Shown: in pieces, positions 50,120-59,296 of the stretch
Layout: every line of letters starts with the position of its first letter
Position numbering within the stretch: position 1 is the first letter of the stretch
From: Nakazawaea peltata
Taxonomy: Eukaryota > Ascomycota > Pichiomycetes > Alaninales > Pachysolenaceae
NCBI GenBank assembly: GCA_001599355.1
Contig: BCGQ01000002.1
Span: 75,554-139,553, forward strand
Direction: 5' to 3'
Length of the DNA stretch: 64,000 nucleotides
Made by a program: the position numbers and the translations under genes
Notes under the pieces: generated by a model
What the model was told of the DNA's origin: nothing
Databases searched by the model: none
What the model saw: the letters and a program-made list of their open reading frames with translations, nothing else

Positions 50120-50778
50120 TTACTCTTCGTCCTCCTCTTCGTCAGCAGCGACGGAGTAGAAGGTCAATTGGTACTCGTTCTTCTTAACAGAGATGAATCT
50201 GATCCAGTCTCTGATTTGGTTCTTCTTCAAGTACTTCTTGGACAAGTACTTCAAGTACTTACCAGAGAACTTGGCGGTGGAAACGATAACAATCTTGTTA
50301 CCTTCCTCCTCGATCTTGATGTCGTCACCCAAGTTACCGGTTCTACCCTCAACCTTGATGTGGTCGATCAAGTACTTGGCGTAAGCGGAAGAGTCGAAAA
50401 CACCGTTCTCGACTGGAGCGGAAGTGTCAACGACAAACTTCTTAGCGACCTTTTGGGACTTTCTTTGCTAATAGGGAGTTAGTTTCATAATTGACTAGAA
50501 CGAGAGAATGAATAGAGAGAATAATTACGAGATAGATAAGGTCTTTTACGAGGTAAAATACAACAATTTAGATGACAGTCGTCGACTCTCCAATATGATT
50601 TCTCATCATATCAGCGTCCTTGACATGTACATATAAATAGTTAAATTTGACTCTCGTGGTGTGCAAACACCAAAGACATCACTATAACATAATTTATATT
50701 CGTACAAAGAGGATATTCCTCTAGGTCTAGATACTTCATTCAGTTAATAAACTCGAAAATACTTACAGCTGGAGCCAT
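50120..50778 (-). CDS. RPL22: 60S ribosomal protein eL22 (Rpl22), two exons
   Basis: Large-subunit protein near the exit-tunnel surface. Exon 1 (50767-50778) encodes only MAPA; exon 2 is 50120-50467, starting [14 protein letters not shown]. The product has 119 residues, close to the 121 of S. cerevisiae. Conserved [32 protein letters not shown] and [10 protein letters not shown], with an acidic tail. Splicing joins at phase 0. In S. cerevisiae excess Rpl22 represses splicing of RPL22B by binding its intron; the hairpin-rich intron here would allow the same control (inference). Confidence 0.96.
50468..50766 (-). other. Intron of RPL22, 299 bp, with three hairpins
   Basis: Read on the minus strand: GTAAGT at 50766-50761, branch point AACTAAC (one mismatch to TACTAAC) near 50475-50485, and CTATTAG ending at 50468. 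Stem-loops are seen at 50593-50611 (7 bp, ATATGAT/ATCATAT), 50657-50672 (6 bp, TGGTGT/ACACCA) and 50708-50722 (6 bp, AGAGGA/TCCTCT). Confidence 0.9.
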
Positions 50779-52062
50779 CTTGAATAATACTTGTTAATTA
50801 ATAACTTGTTAGAGATTAAATGAAAAATTTTATAGGGAACAATTTCCTTTCTATTTATACTGTGCGAGGTGAAGTGAAAAATTTTTCACTTTCCACCTAA
50901 AACGGATTTAAGTAGTTTTTTGCGTCTTTGTGTTTGGTCGTGCAAATTAATGCAATAAAAGCAGCAGTCTACAAATTATCGTTACGAGCAAATTTTAGAG
51001 AGGGGAAGATGACGATTTAAAGCTCATCAAAACTTCAGATCACGATACATACAAATCAAAAATAAACGGTTTTGACCACTTAAAAATGTCAACAAATGGT
51101 CCCCTCTGTTATCAAATTTTATGTCTCCCTTGAGGCGAAGTGTTTTTCTCCCTCTTGTGTTTTGGATTTGGCATATACGCAATTGTCACGTGCAAAAACA
51201 TAGAGAGGAGAAAAAAACGGCTGGACAGCACTAAGATCTAAATTTTCATCTCTCTCCTCATCTTGTTTCCCTTTTTTCTTTTTTAGCCTTGCTAGTGTTT
51301 TATCTGAAGAAAAGAGAAAATATAGACTGACTTTGCGGCTCCGCTTTCTTACGAAAAATCGTGCTCGGTAAAGCTACATCACTTTCCTTTAGCAAAATAT
51401 TTGCTATTGGATATCTCAAATCCCACCGGCAGGAAGGGATAGCAGCAGAGACTAAAAGAACGATAGAACCGAAATGATGAGATTCCAAACTCCGATTGTC
51501 GCCATTACAATTTGGACCTTCTTGTATACTTACCCCACTCTTGAGCCACCCCCTTCTCCTCTTCTCCTCTTCCCCCGAAATCCCCACCACATGCACTTTA
51601 AAAAAAAGGTGGGTTAACTCTTCCCGCTTATTAACCCCTCAGCTGTCCAAACAGAAAAAAAAAATCCTGTGATTTTTTAAGCCTACGAGTTTCTCCGAAA
51701 AGAGGGGATTTGATTTCCCTAAGCAAAACAAGCGGGCAAACAAAAATCACTCCACTCAGTGCCTAACTAAAAAAAAAAAAAGCACCCCTCATCTTGTTTT
51801 GCAATAGGTTTTTCCATACAGTCTGCTGATTTTTTTTTCTTTTGACGGATGAGACCACTACCATTCTGCATGAAGAAATTCCAAACACCACAACTGTGTC
51901 GGTTATAGTAGTCATACATTTGATCGGTTGGACTTATTTCAAACTCCTTGCATTGCGTCTTTCCACCCGGTTCAGATGCACCTTTTATATAAATAGTTTT
52001 CCGTATCTCTATTAAACACTTTCTATGTATAATTTATCATACATAATATAGATAACAAAAAG
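50779..52062. other. Divergent intergenic region, RPL22 / Ran1-type kinase
   Basis: 1.3 kb. TCACGTG lies near 51186-51192, and long A or T runs are present (51650-51665, 51768-51780, 51830-51840), typical of nucleosome-free promoter DNA. TATATAAATA is at about 51988, 70 bases before the kinase start. No gene is seen. Confidence 0.55.
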
Positions 52063-53397
52063 ATGTCTGATAAAAACGCTACTATTTTGTCAGGGATAAT
52101 CATAAGCAATAAGTACCAGATCATCAAGAAGATCGGATCTGGTTCATACGGAATCGTGTATTTAACAAGGCATTTACATTCACATAAGCTTTATCTGTTA
52201 AAGCTGATCCTCAAAAGACAGCTGAATCATCATGAGGCTTCCTCTAATGACAGTGATCACAATAAGAAGCTGTTATTGGAGTTAGAGTCTCTGTTATACA
52301 AGCAGGCTAGGGCTTCAGTGCCAATTGGTGTTCAAAATAATTTGCTCAGTTTAGATTTAATAGAGAAATATGGCATGAACTGCAAGATCTTGAGAGAGAT
52401 TTCTTTGCAATTGAAAATTCACACACATCCAAACATTTTAAGCATTCACAAAGTTTATGACAACCCATTATGTTTATTTGTTGTTATGGATTATTACCCT
52501 GAAGGAGATTTATTCCAAAGCATTGTCGATAAGAAGTTGTACCAAAATAATCCAAACCTTATCAAATCGGTATTCCTCCAATTGGTGGATCTGCTCAGTT
52601 ATTGTCATGCTCATTCAGTTTATCATTGTGATTTGAAGCCAGAAAATGTTTTGGTGGCTGATAACGGCCGTAAATTGGTGATTGCCGATTTTGGTTTGTC
52701 ATTACAAGAAGAGTACGTTTCAAGTGCTGTATCTTGTGGCTCATCATATTACATGGCTCCAGAGCGTGTAGATTACCAACCAGCCAGCGATCAAATTCCA
52801 ACTAGTTCAGGGGATGTATGGTCTTTGCTGATTATTTTAGTTAATTTGATCAGTATCAGAAATCCATGGTTAAAACTGTCCTCAAAAGACCACACTTTCC
52901 ATGCATTTATGAAGGACTCAACTGTTTTGACCAAGATTTTACCCCTCTCTGAAGAGATTTATGAGTTACTTGCATACAAATATCTTGTGATAAATCCATT
53001 TGAAAGACATTCTTTGATGGAATTTAGACTGGATATCGTTAATGTGCGCAAATTCTCCTCAGTTGGACCTCTTTCAGTCGATTGTCAAGACGACTTCTTA
53101 CACGACAAATGCCTTATGCCTTATGACCACGTTACGAACAATAATTCCAGAGAGCTTGTTTCTGCTCCTGTCCATCTTCCACCTCATCATCCAGATATTA
53201 CCAGCCTTCTCAATCCACTTCCAAACTCTGAAGAGAGTTCCAGCGAAGACGAGATGGATGAAGATATATTAGAGACCCCTCCAACGACATACCCATCATC
53301 TCCTGTGCTCGTTTCCGTTTTGGAAAATCCTCACAAGAGAATTAACTTGACAAAGATGCTTGACCATATTAATTCTCGCATCTCTGTTGAGAATTAG
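52063..53397 (+). CDS. Ser/Thr protein kinase, Ran1/Sks1/Vhs1 family
   Basis: Probable nutrient or cell-cycle kinase. It has 444 residues. Gly loop IGSGSYG (24-30), Lys47, catalytic loop HCDLKPEN (188-195), DFG at 209-211 and APE at 232-234. The catalytic loop has Cys in place of the Arg of HRD, so it is a non-RD kinase that should not need activation-loop phosphorylation. An acidic Ser-rich tail (about 390-420) follows the domain. Insertions around 52-110 are characteristic of the S. cerevisiae Sks1/Vhs1 and S. pombe Ran1 group, which act in glucose response or meiosis control. The exact ortholog is not decided. Confidence 0.85.
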   Translation: MSDKNATILSGIIISNKYQIIKKIGSGSYGIVYLTRHLHSHKLYLLKLILKRQLNHHEASSNDSDHNKKLLLELESLLYKQARASVPIGVQNNLLSLDLIEKYGMNCKILREISLQLKIHTHPNILSIHKVYDNPLCLFVVMDYYPEGDLFQSIVDKKLYQNNPNLIKSVFLQLVDLLSYCHAHSVYHCDLKPENVLVADNGRKLVIADFGLSLQEEYVSSAVSCGSSYYMAPERVDYQPASDQIPTSSGDVWSLLIILVNLISIRNPWLKLSSKDHTFHAFMKDSTVLTKILPLSEEIYELLAYKYLVINPFERHSLMEFRLDIVNVRKFSSVGPLSVDCQDDFLHDKCLMPYDHVTNNNSRELVSAPVHLPPHHPDITSLLNPLPNSEESSSEDEMDEDILETPPTTYPSSPVLVSVLENPHKRINLTKMLDHINSRISVEN

Positions 53398-53557
53398 ATA
53401 CGATATAATGATTTAAAGACGTTAGAAATGATTAGTATGTTCTGTATACTTCCCCCTCTATTCATCCCTCGGTAACCCCTCTGGCACCCCCTTCTAAAAC
53501 TTGTTATTGACACGTATATTTCCTTATACTTTTCTACTCAGATTTCTCTTCCTCAAA

Positions 53558-53656
53558 ATGACAGATTCTCATTTACAATACAGAAATATTAAGAGGAAAA
53601 ATTTTGGTCATCTCAAGCAAAAGAAGTCAGAAGAAGGCCCATATAGATACACTTGA
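53558..53656 (+). promoter_or_regulatory. 32-codon upstream ORF before the Prp39/Prp42-like gene
   Basis: ATG 53558 to TGA 53654-53656, encoding a basic peptide (MTDSHLQYRNIKRKNFGHLK, then KQKKSEEGPYRYT). It stops 9 bases before the ATG of the next gene. The spacing suits a regulatory uORF with reinitiation or leaky scanning; a tiny real gene is possible but I recognise no family. Confidence 0.4.
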
Positions 53657-53665
53657 AGGGTAAAA

Positions 53666-55243
53666 ATGACAAATCTGATGGAATTCTCGGACTTGGATGA
53701 GACTTGGGTTGAGAAATCCAAATCCTTAGTCCAAGATTCGTCCAATTTCACCAAATGGATGGACCTACTCTCTTATACTGATAACTTGAATGGGGGTGTG
53801 TCAAAGTTCAGTTCAAAGCGGGATAAGTTTTTGTTAGTATTGACCTATGAGAACCTATTGACAGAATTCCCCAATTTGGAGAAGTTATGGTGTGATTTGG
53901 CTCAATGGCATTTCAAATTGGGAGATACAGACAAATGTTATGACACCTATAAACTCGCGTTAACCAAGGTACTACCTAAATCATTGATCATCTGGGAGTC
54001 ATATTTAAAGTTCATTCAGTTTTATAAGAGTCATGACTTACAATGGCAGATTCTGGAGTTTGAGCGCTGTAGGCTTGCTATCGGTTTACATTACTATAGT
54101 GATAAATTTTACGATATGTACCTTGGTATATTGAAAGTGAACAAACTTTGGAGTAATTATTATGCATTACTTAGAAGAATATTGGAAATTCCATTATATA
54201 GTTACGCCAAATACTTCTCGGAGTGGTTTAAAGCCATAGAGAGTTGTTCATACGATCAAATCAAGTACATTATCCCAGAAAAGGACTTGCAGGCAAGATA
54301 CCAATATAAATACACAGATTTCAAGCTGGAAAATCCCAAGATATTACAAGATTTGAAAGTGAAATTGAAGAAATTGTTCATTGATTTGTATATCACTACT
54401 CAGTATAACTCATATCAATGTTACCAATATGAGAAAAGGATATTACATCATAATTATAACCCTCTGCATGAGACTCCAACTGAAGAGCTTCAAGCTTGGA
54501 GCGACTATTTGGTTTACTATGAAACCTTGTTACTCGACTGTTCCAAGTCAAAGGATAAAACTGCATACAGCATCCAATTATATTATACCACTGGACTTTA
54601 TGAAAGATGTCTTTTGGTCAATTGTAAGTCCCTGAAATTCTGGTCCAAGTACATCAACTTTTTGTTATCGCTAGGTTCAAGAGATGAAGAACTGATCGAT
54701 GTTGCCATACGACTGATTCTGCATCTCCCTTCTAATCTTTCACTTCATATGAAACTTATAGATTTGTTGTTGGAAGCAGGGGAGTACAATGATGCCCTTG
54801 ACAGGATCAAATCATTGTATAGTTTAGACAAAGACAATTTGAGTATTTATTCTAAATTGTTACTGATTGAGAATTTATTGCATAAGGATTCTCCTGATCA
54901 TTTAATTGATCTCGTGAGACTGAGGCTCGAGTCCGAACCCGCTGATCAAATCAACTACTTATTTTTAGAGCTCCAGGATTATAAAATCATTCCAAGAAGT
55001 GCTCTCTTCGATTTTATCAAATCTTATGAGCAATCTCGGGGCAAGACTTCTTCTATTTATTGGAAAATATTCATTAGATTTACTTCAATGAACTTTTTCT
55101 CCAAGTTGGATGAAGTGAAGAAGGACTGCAAAGCCATTTATCTGAATTATGAAACAGATTTGGAGTTGAGAAAGCTTTCGGAGTTTGAAGACACAAAGGA
55201 CACTGAGAGTGGGGAATCAAATCAATGGCTTGATCAATTTTGA
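53666..55243 (+). CDS. U1 snRNP HAT-repeat protein, Prp39/Prp42 type
   Basis: Scaffold protein of U1 snRNP in 5' splice-site recognition. It has 525 residues. HAT repeats run through the protein, for example FPNLEKLWCDLAQWHFKLG, SLIIWESYLKFIQFYKSH, AIGLHYYSDKFYDMYLGIL and LLRRILEIPLYSYAKYFSEW. The block LRRILEIPL with a following W is shared by Prp39 and Prp42. Length (525) is closer to Prp42 (about 544 in S. cerevisiae) than Prp39 (about 629); the assignment stays open. A yeast that has several GTAAGT/TACTAAC introns fits the presence of a full U1 snRNP. Confidence 0.82.
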   Translation: MTNLMEFSDLDETWVEKSKSLVQDSSNFTKWMDLLSYTDNLNGGVSKFSSKRDKFLLVLTYENLLTEFPNLEKLWCDLAQWHFKLGDTDKCYDTYKLALTKVLPKSLIIWESYLKFIQFYKSHDLQWQILEFERCRLAIGLHYYSDKFYDMYLGILKVNKLWSNYYALLRRILEIPLYSYAKYFSEWFKAIESCSYDQIKYIIPEKDLQARYQYKYTDFKLENPKILQDLKVKLKKLFIDLYITTQYNSYQCYQYEKRILHHNYNPLHETPTEELQAWSDYLVYYETLLLDCSKSKDKTAYSIQLYYTTGLYERCLLVNCKSLKFWSKYINFLLSLGSRDEELIDVAIRLILHLPSNLSLHMKLIDLLLEAGEYNDALDRIKSLYSLDKDNLSIYSKLLLIENLLHKDSPDHLIDLVRLRLESEPADQINYLFLELQDYKIIPRSALFDFIKSYEQSRGKTSSIYWKIFIRFTSMNFFSKLDEVKKDCKAIYLNYETDLELRKLSEFEDTKDTESGESNQWLDQF

Positions 55244-55412
55244 TCGGTCATTAAGTCATACATATCATTTCATCTTTGTATAATTAAGGTATTTCCACCA
55301 TCTTACTGAAATGTAGCTCTGCAGTAACCCAGAAAGATCTTTCAAAGAGTTACTATGCTATCTAAAGCGTTCACTATATGATTCCCAAAGATGAAAACAC
55401 TGACAAGAAAAA

Positions 55413-55483
55413 GCGCAAATGGTTTAGTGGTAAAATCCAACGTTGCCATCGTTGGGCCCCCGGTTCGATTCCGGGTTTGCGCA
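55413..55483 (+). tRNA. tRNA-Gly (anticodon GCC)
   Basis: 71 nt. Acceptor GCGCAAA pairs with TTTGCGC and the discriminator is A. The D-arm is GTTTAGTGGTAAAATC, the anticodon stem CAACG/CGTTG has loop TTGCCAT (anticodon GCC), and the T-arm is CCCGG TTCGATT CCGGG. The last bases are followed directly by a run of nine T, a Pol III terminator. Internal A box (TGGTTTAGTGG) and B box (GGTTCGATTCC) are present. No intron. It is almost identical to yeast tRNA-Gly(GCC). Confidence 0.98.
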
Positions 55484-55492
55484 TTTTTTTTT
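55484..55492 (+). terminator. RNA polymerase III terminator of tRNA-Gly
   Basis: Nine consecutive T residues immediately after the tRNA 3' end. Confidence 0.9.
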
Positions 55493-55584
55493 GATTTTTC
55501 TTTCTTATTTTTCCTTCTTGATTTACAATGCTTTGCAGGGGCTACAAATTGGGGGTTTCATCAATCTTAAAAAATTAATTATAA

Positions 55585-57156
55585 CTAACTTTCCATCTTA
55601 ACAGGTAACTTTACGTTCATATTGTCAAATACACGTTTTGGAACATCAATCCAGGCACACAATTGAGGGTATCTTTGTTGCATAATTGTTTGAAGCTTTT
55701 GGAACTCCAATTTGATTAAGAATTGAGGAAGGATCTCCAAATTGAACAGACTGATAAACATCAAGTAATGAGCTAAGACGATCAAAGCAGAAACGTTTCT
55801 TTGCCTTACAAGTTCTGCAAATGAACCTTCAACTATCATTGGGAAGACAAATAAGATTGGAAGTGGGTCCAATTCGGCAGCTGCAAATACCTTATCGAAC
55901 TCTCCAAGTAAAGCATCGATTGTGGGTCTTAACACAAACTCGTTTCCTGATCCTAACCCACCCGGATTATCTGATAATCCATATAAGTACGTAGGCCTAT
56001 ACATGAAACAAACCACGTTGCACAGGTTCAACTTTTTGTTCACCTCAGCCAAGTAGTAGTTGATCAACGATTCATTCGAGGCCCCAGAAGCCTTTGCATT
56101 TCTACCGGCCTGATCCATGACGATCAATTGCTGGGCGATTTCTCTAGAAATACGCCAAAATTCCGAATCTAAAATGCTTTTCGTAGGACTGAGGAAATAT
56201 TGTAAACCATGTGTGACATTCGAAACCAAATATGCAAAGGAAGGTTTGTTCCTCTGACTCCTGTTCACTTTTCCCGATGCGATTTTTTGACTGGACAGGG
56301 CAAAAAGACGTTGGAATTTCTGGAAATGCAACTCCGAATAATGGAGATATTCATCCAAAGATCCCAAATCTAAGTATTCTTCAGTCTCCGTACCCAGAGC
56401 GACACATTTGTTGTATAAATGTAAAAATAAGTCACTGACGATTATATGAAAAATGTAATCGAACTCTACGATTAACCACTGGACTTCCTTCCATTTGTCT
56501 CTCATCTCAGGTAAATTGGATAACATAGGCACATAATGGAACCTGAAGTATGCCATTAATTTATTGTTCAATTTGGCCAGATCCATATAAGGCCTAGAGC
56601 CGGGAACCTGGAAAGGTTTATCCATATTGGAGCCCAAAATAAGCTGCAGAATTGAAGAGTTATCCAAAGCCAGATTAATATTTGGATTACTAAGGATATT
56701 AACATCGATATTAGGTTTCCCATTGAAACTGAAACCTTTGCTCATAAGTTCTTGGAAGAGATTGGCCGGATTAGCCATCGTGGGAATGGTGGCACTGCTA
56801 TTATGGCCACTAGGTGTACGGCTACTACCCATACTAGAACTCAGTGGGGTTGGAGCAACCAGATCATGACCATAAAAATTATCGGTTTGCACTCCAATGG
56901 ACCTCATCAGAGCCTTTTTAGGTCTGCTCCTTGTGATCTTGGCAGGCGCCATGTACACACAATGTTCATTCCGTTGCACACAATTGGTACAGGACGGCTT
57001 TAACTCATCGCACTTGACCCTCCGGTCTTTGCACATCATACACCCATTTCTAGACTTCTTATGTACTTTGGCGCGTTTCAGGTAGTGCTCACTGCCCTCT
57101 GATCCATCATCATCTGAAGGCATCCCCGACATCCTGCTCTGATCAAATACGTTCAT
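55585..57156 (-). CDS. Zn2Cys6 transcription factor, Upc2/Ecm22-like (copy 1)
   Basis: 523 residues. Cluster KKSRNGCMMCKDRRVKC has its six cysteines at 39, 42, 49, 56, 59 and 66. A linker of about 90 residues rich in Ser/Pro/Asn follows, then an all-helical C-terminal domain ending RNVSALIVLAHYLMFISLFN and a final W-x4-P-x-R-V. KSRNGC in the cluster and the ALIxLAHxLM block near the end are features of the Upc2/Ecm22 sterol-response family. Sterol sensing is inference. First of three tandem relatives, all on the minus strand. Confidence 0.85.
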   Translation of the reverse strand: MNVFDQSRMSGMPSDDDGSEGSEHYLKRAKVHKKSRNGCMMCKDRRVKCDELKPSCTNCVQRNEHCVYMAPAKITRSRPKKALMRSIGVQTDNFYGHDLVAPTPLSSSMGSSRTPSGHNSSATIPTMANPANLFQELMSKGFSFNGKPNIDVNILSNPNINLALDNSSILQLILGSNMDKPFQVPGSRPYMDLAKLNNKLMAYFRFHYVPMLSNLPEMRDKWKEVQWLIVEFDYIFHIIVSDLFLHLYNKCVALGTETEEYLDLGSLDEYLHYSELHFQKFQRLFALSSQKIASGKVNRSQRNKPSFAYLVSNVTHGLQYFLSPTKSILDSEFWRISREIAQQLIVMDQAGRNAKASGASNESLINYYLAEVNKKLNLCNVVCFMYRPTYLYGLSDNPGGLGSGNEFVLRPTIDALLGEFDKVFAAAELDPLPILFVFPMIVEGSFAELVRQRNVSALIVLAHYLMFISLFNLEILPQFLIKLEFQKLQTIMQQRYPQLCAWIDVPKRVFDNMNVKLPVKMES

Positions 57157-57466
57157 CTCCTCTTATTAAACTTTAAAGTTGAAATTGTATTTCTCAATAT
57201 GCTGTGAACTGGGGCGGTTGCAAACTTAAACTTTAATAATACCAATTCGCCTGTCTCGGCATTCATAAGTTATTACTGGATGCTTCATACATTAACTTTA
57301 TTTTCTTAAACAGATCCCGCCGTCCAAACAAACTTAGGGGAAGAGAAGGGTGTCAAACACTTTGCAGGCGCCAAACGAGTCTTCACCTGTTTGAAAAAAG
57401 CGAGAAAAGCGAAGAAGAGAAAAATCACGGATAAATTTGGTTAGCAAATTATTAAATAGTTAAATA
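57157..57466. other. Intergenic between zinc-cluster copies 1 and 2
   Basis: 310 bases between the start of copy 1 and the stop of copy 2; promoter of copy 1. No further gene is seen. Confidence 0.5.
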
Positions 57467-59056
57467 TTAAGATTCGATGACCCTGATTGGGACATCAAGC
57501 CAAGGTTTCCATTTGTCATCTAAGATATTGTAGAGATTATTCAATTCTAGACGAATTGCAGGTTTGCTGAAAAGAGTGTTGAACTCCAAAGAGCTAATAA
57601 GCATCAAGAAATGAGCCATTATGATCAAGCAACGAGGGTCGTGCTCGAGAAGCAAATCTATAAAGACAGTTGGGAGAGTAAGAGGGAACCTCACAAAGAC
57701 TCGCACATGGTCTCTTTCTTTATATTTTTCATTGTAAACCAAATTAAATTCGGATTTCAAAGCATGGACAGTGTCGAGGATGATGGAGGCCTCTTCCAAG
57801 CTTGCTTCATAATGGTTAAGATGTCCTTCATCGTCTGTCTTACTGAATGGTCTGCTAACTTTGAACTCGGCTAGACTAAATAGATACTCGGGGAAGAAAA
57901 GATCAATTTGGTGAGTGACATTATCAGGCACAGATGCAGGAGAATAGTAAGCCAAATCACGGACTGAACTCAGGCCCATCTTTGCAAACTCAACTTCCCT
58001 ATCAGTAGTAGCTGTAAATACTTGTCCGATGTGGCTGATTTGCTCGAAAAATCCAGAATCAAAGACCGACATCGCAGGAGAGTTCACATAGTAGATCAAA
58101 TGTAATATTCCTGATGATAAATACAGTAAAACATCGATTTTTTGTGGAGGTCCGCGTATGATTTCACCATGGTGTGGTAATAATCGAGTGAATTCTCTAT
58201 AATTAGATTGAGAAAGCCTCAAGAAATCATCTGGATAATCCAAAGATGGGATTTCCTCGTCTAACGTACCCTCTAACTTTGCATAATATCTGTCTAATAA
58301 TATGTCCAGCATTAAAATATAAAAGACATACTCCCTCAAGTACCCCAACATTACCATGCTTTGCCATCCAGGGGCATAACCTTCATTCACGGGGCAAATC
58401 TTACGATAATATATACAAGTATGATATTTGCCTAGTATCATATTTATCTCTGTCAGAGACATATATTGTTTGTCTTGTGGTGTAGTGACGGTAATGGACA
58501 GTTGGTTTTCATTCTTTTCGTATTGGAATGAGATCGAGCTTGGTACTGTAGTAGTCAATGCCAATGATTTCTCTTCACTTTTAGATTCAGATTGACCGTT
58601 TGTCAGCGTAGCTCCTGATACGGAAGCAGAGTTGTTCAAAAGATCGCCAAATAAATCTTGACCTCCAAGGCTATTGAACTCATTCAAGCTTATATCAAGG
58701 AAATTGAAATTGTCGTCATCCACAGCCTGATTAAACCCATCAGCGATCCTCTGTAGAAGCTTTTCGGAGATCTGAGGCTTGGCTGAGGGCACTCCATCTC
58801 CAAATACAACAGTATTTGGTCTCAGCACACTGTCATCATTCATGTACACACAGACACGGTTTCTAGTCGAACAATTTATGCAGCGAGGCCTGCTCTCATC
58901 ACACTGTTCATCGTTAGTAAGCGGCTTAATTCTGGTGGCGTAGTTAAAGAACAAACTTACCTTCACTTTGCGCTGTTTACAAGTGACACAACCATTTCTG
59001 GATTTCTTGTGAGGACGCTTGAGTCTCTTACAATCCCTATTATCTTCCGTACTCAT
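57467..59056 (-). CDS. Zn2Cys6 transcription factor, Upc2/Ecm22-like (copy 2), two exons
   Basis: Exon 1 is 58961-59056 and exon 2 is 57467-58903, giving 510 residues. The open frame runs on upstream but only from a TTG; ATG 59056 starts MSTEDNRDCKRLKRPHKKSR. After splicing the cluster reads CVTCKQRKVKCDESRPRC, with cysteines at 23, 26, 33, 40, 43 and 50. The unspliced frame is also open and would insert 19 residues between the second and third cysteine. The C-terminal block FPLTLP...DPRCLIIMAHFLMLIS is shared with copies 1 and 3. Role in sterol or nutrient response is inferred from family only. Confidence 0.87.
   Translation of the reverse strand: MSTEDNRDCKRLKRPHKKSRNGCVTCKQRKVKVSLFFNYATRIKPLTNDEQCDESRPRCINCSTRNRVCVYMNDDSVLRPNTVVFGDGVPSAKPQISEKLLQRIADGFNQAVDDDNFNFLDISLNEFNSLGGQDLFGDLLNNSASVSGATLTNGQSESKSEEKSLALTTTVPSSISFQYEKNENQLSITVTTPQDKQYMSLTEINMILGKYHTCIYYRKICPVNEGYAPGWQSMVMLGYLREYVFYILMLDILLDRYYAKLEGTLDEEIPSLDYPDDFLRLSQSNYREFTRLLPHHGEIIRGPPQKIDVLLYLSSGILHLIYYVNSPAMSVFDSGFFEQISHIGQVFTATTDREVEFAKMGLSSVRDLAYYSPASVPDNVTHQIDLFFPEYLFSLAEFKVSRPFSKTDDEGHLNHYEASLEEASIILDTVHALKSEFNLVYNEKYKERDHVRVFVRFPLTLPTVFIDLLLEHDPRCLIIMAHFLMLISSLEFNTLFSKPAIRLELNNLYNILDDKWKPWLDVPIRVIES
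58904..58960 (-). other. 57-bp stop-free intron inside a zinc-cluster domain
   Basis: Minus strand: GTAAGT at 58960-58955, TACTAAC at 58919-58913, GAACAG ending at 58904. Length is 19 codons, phase 0, with no in-frame stop. Confidence 0.93.
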
Positions 59057-59296
59057 AGCCCTACTTGACCCTTCATCCAATATCTTTATCGCCGTTCTGT
59101 CTAGTGTTATAAATCCGCTTAGCAAGCCGTGCGCGTTTTTTCATTTACCGCTCGGTGATGCCTGCGCCTCCCTAAAGTGTCGTTAAACGAGAAAATAGTC
59201 GGAGAAAGCGGAAAATGCTAAACTGAGAAAACGAGCAAAAAGGGGTGATATTTTTTATATAAAAAGCAAATGGCATAAAAAATTATATGGCAAAAA

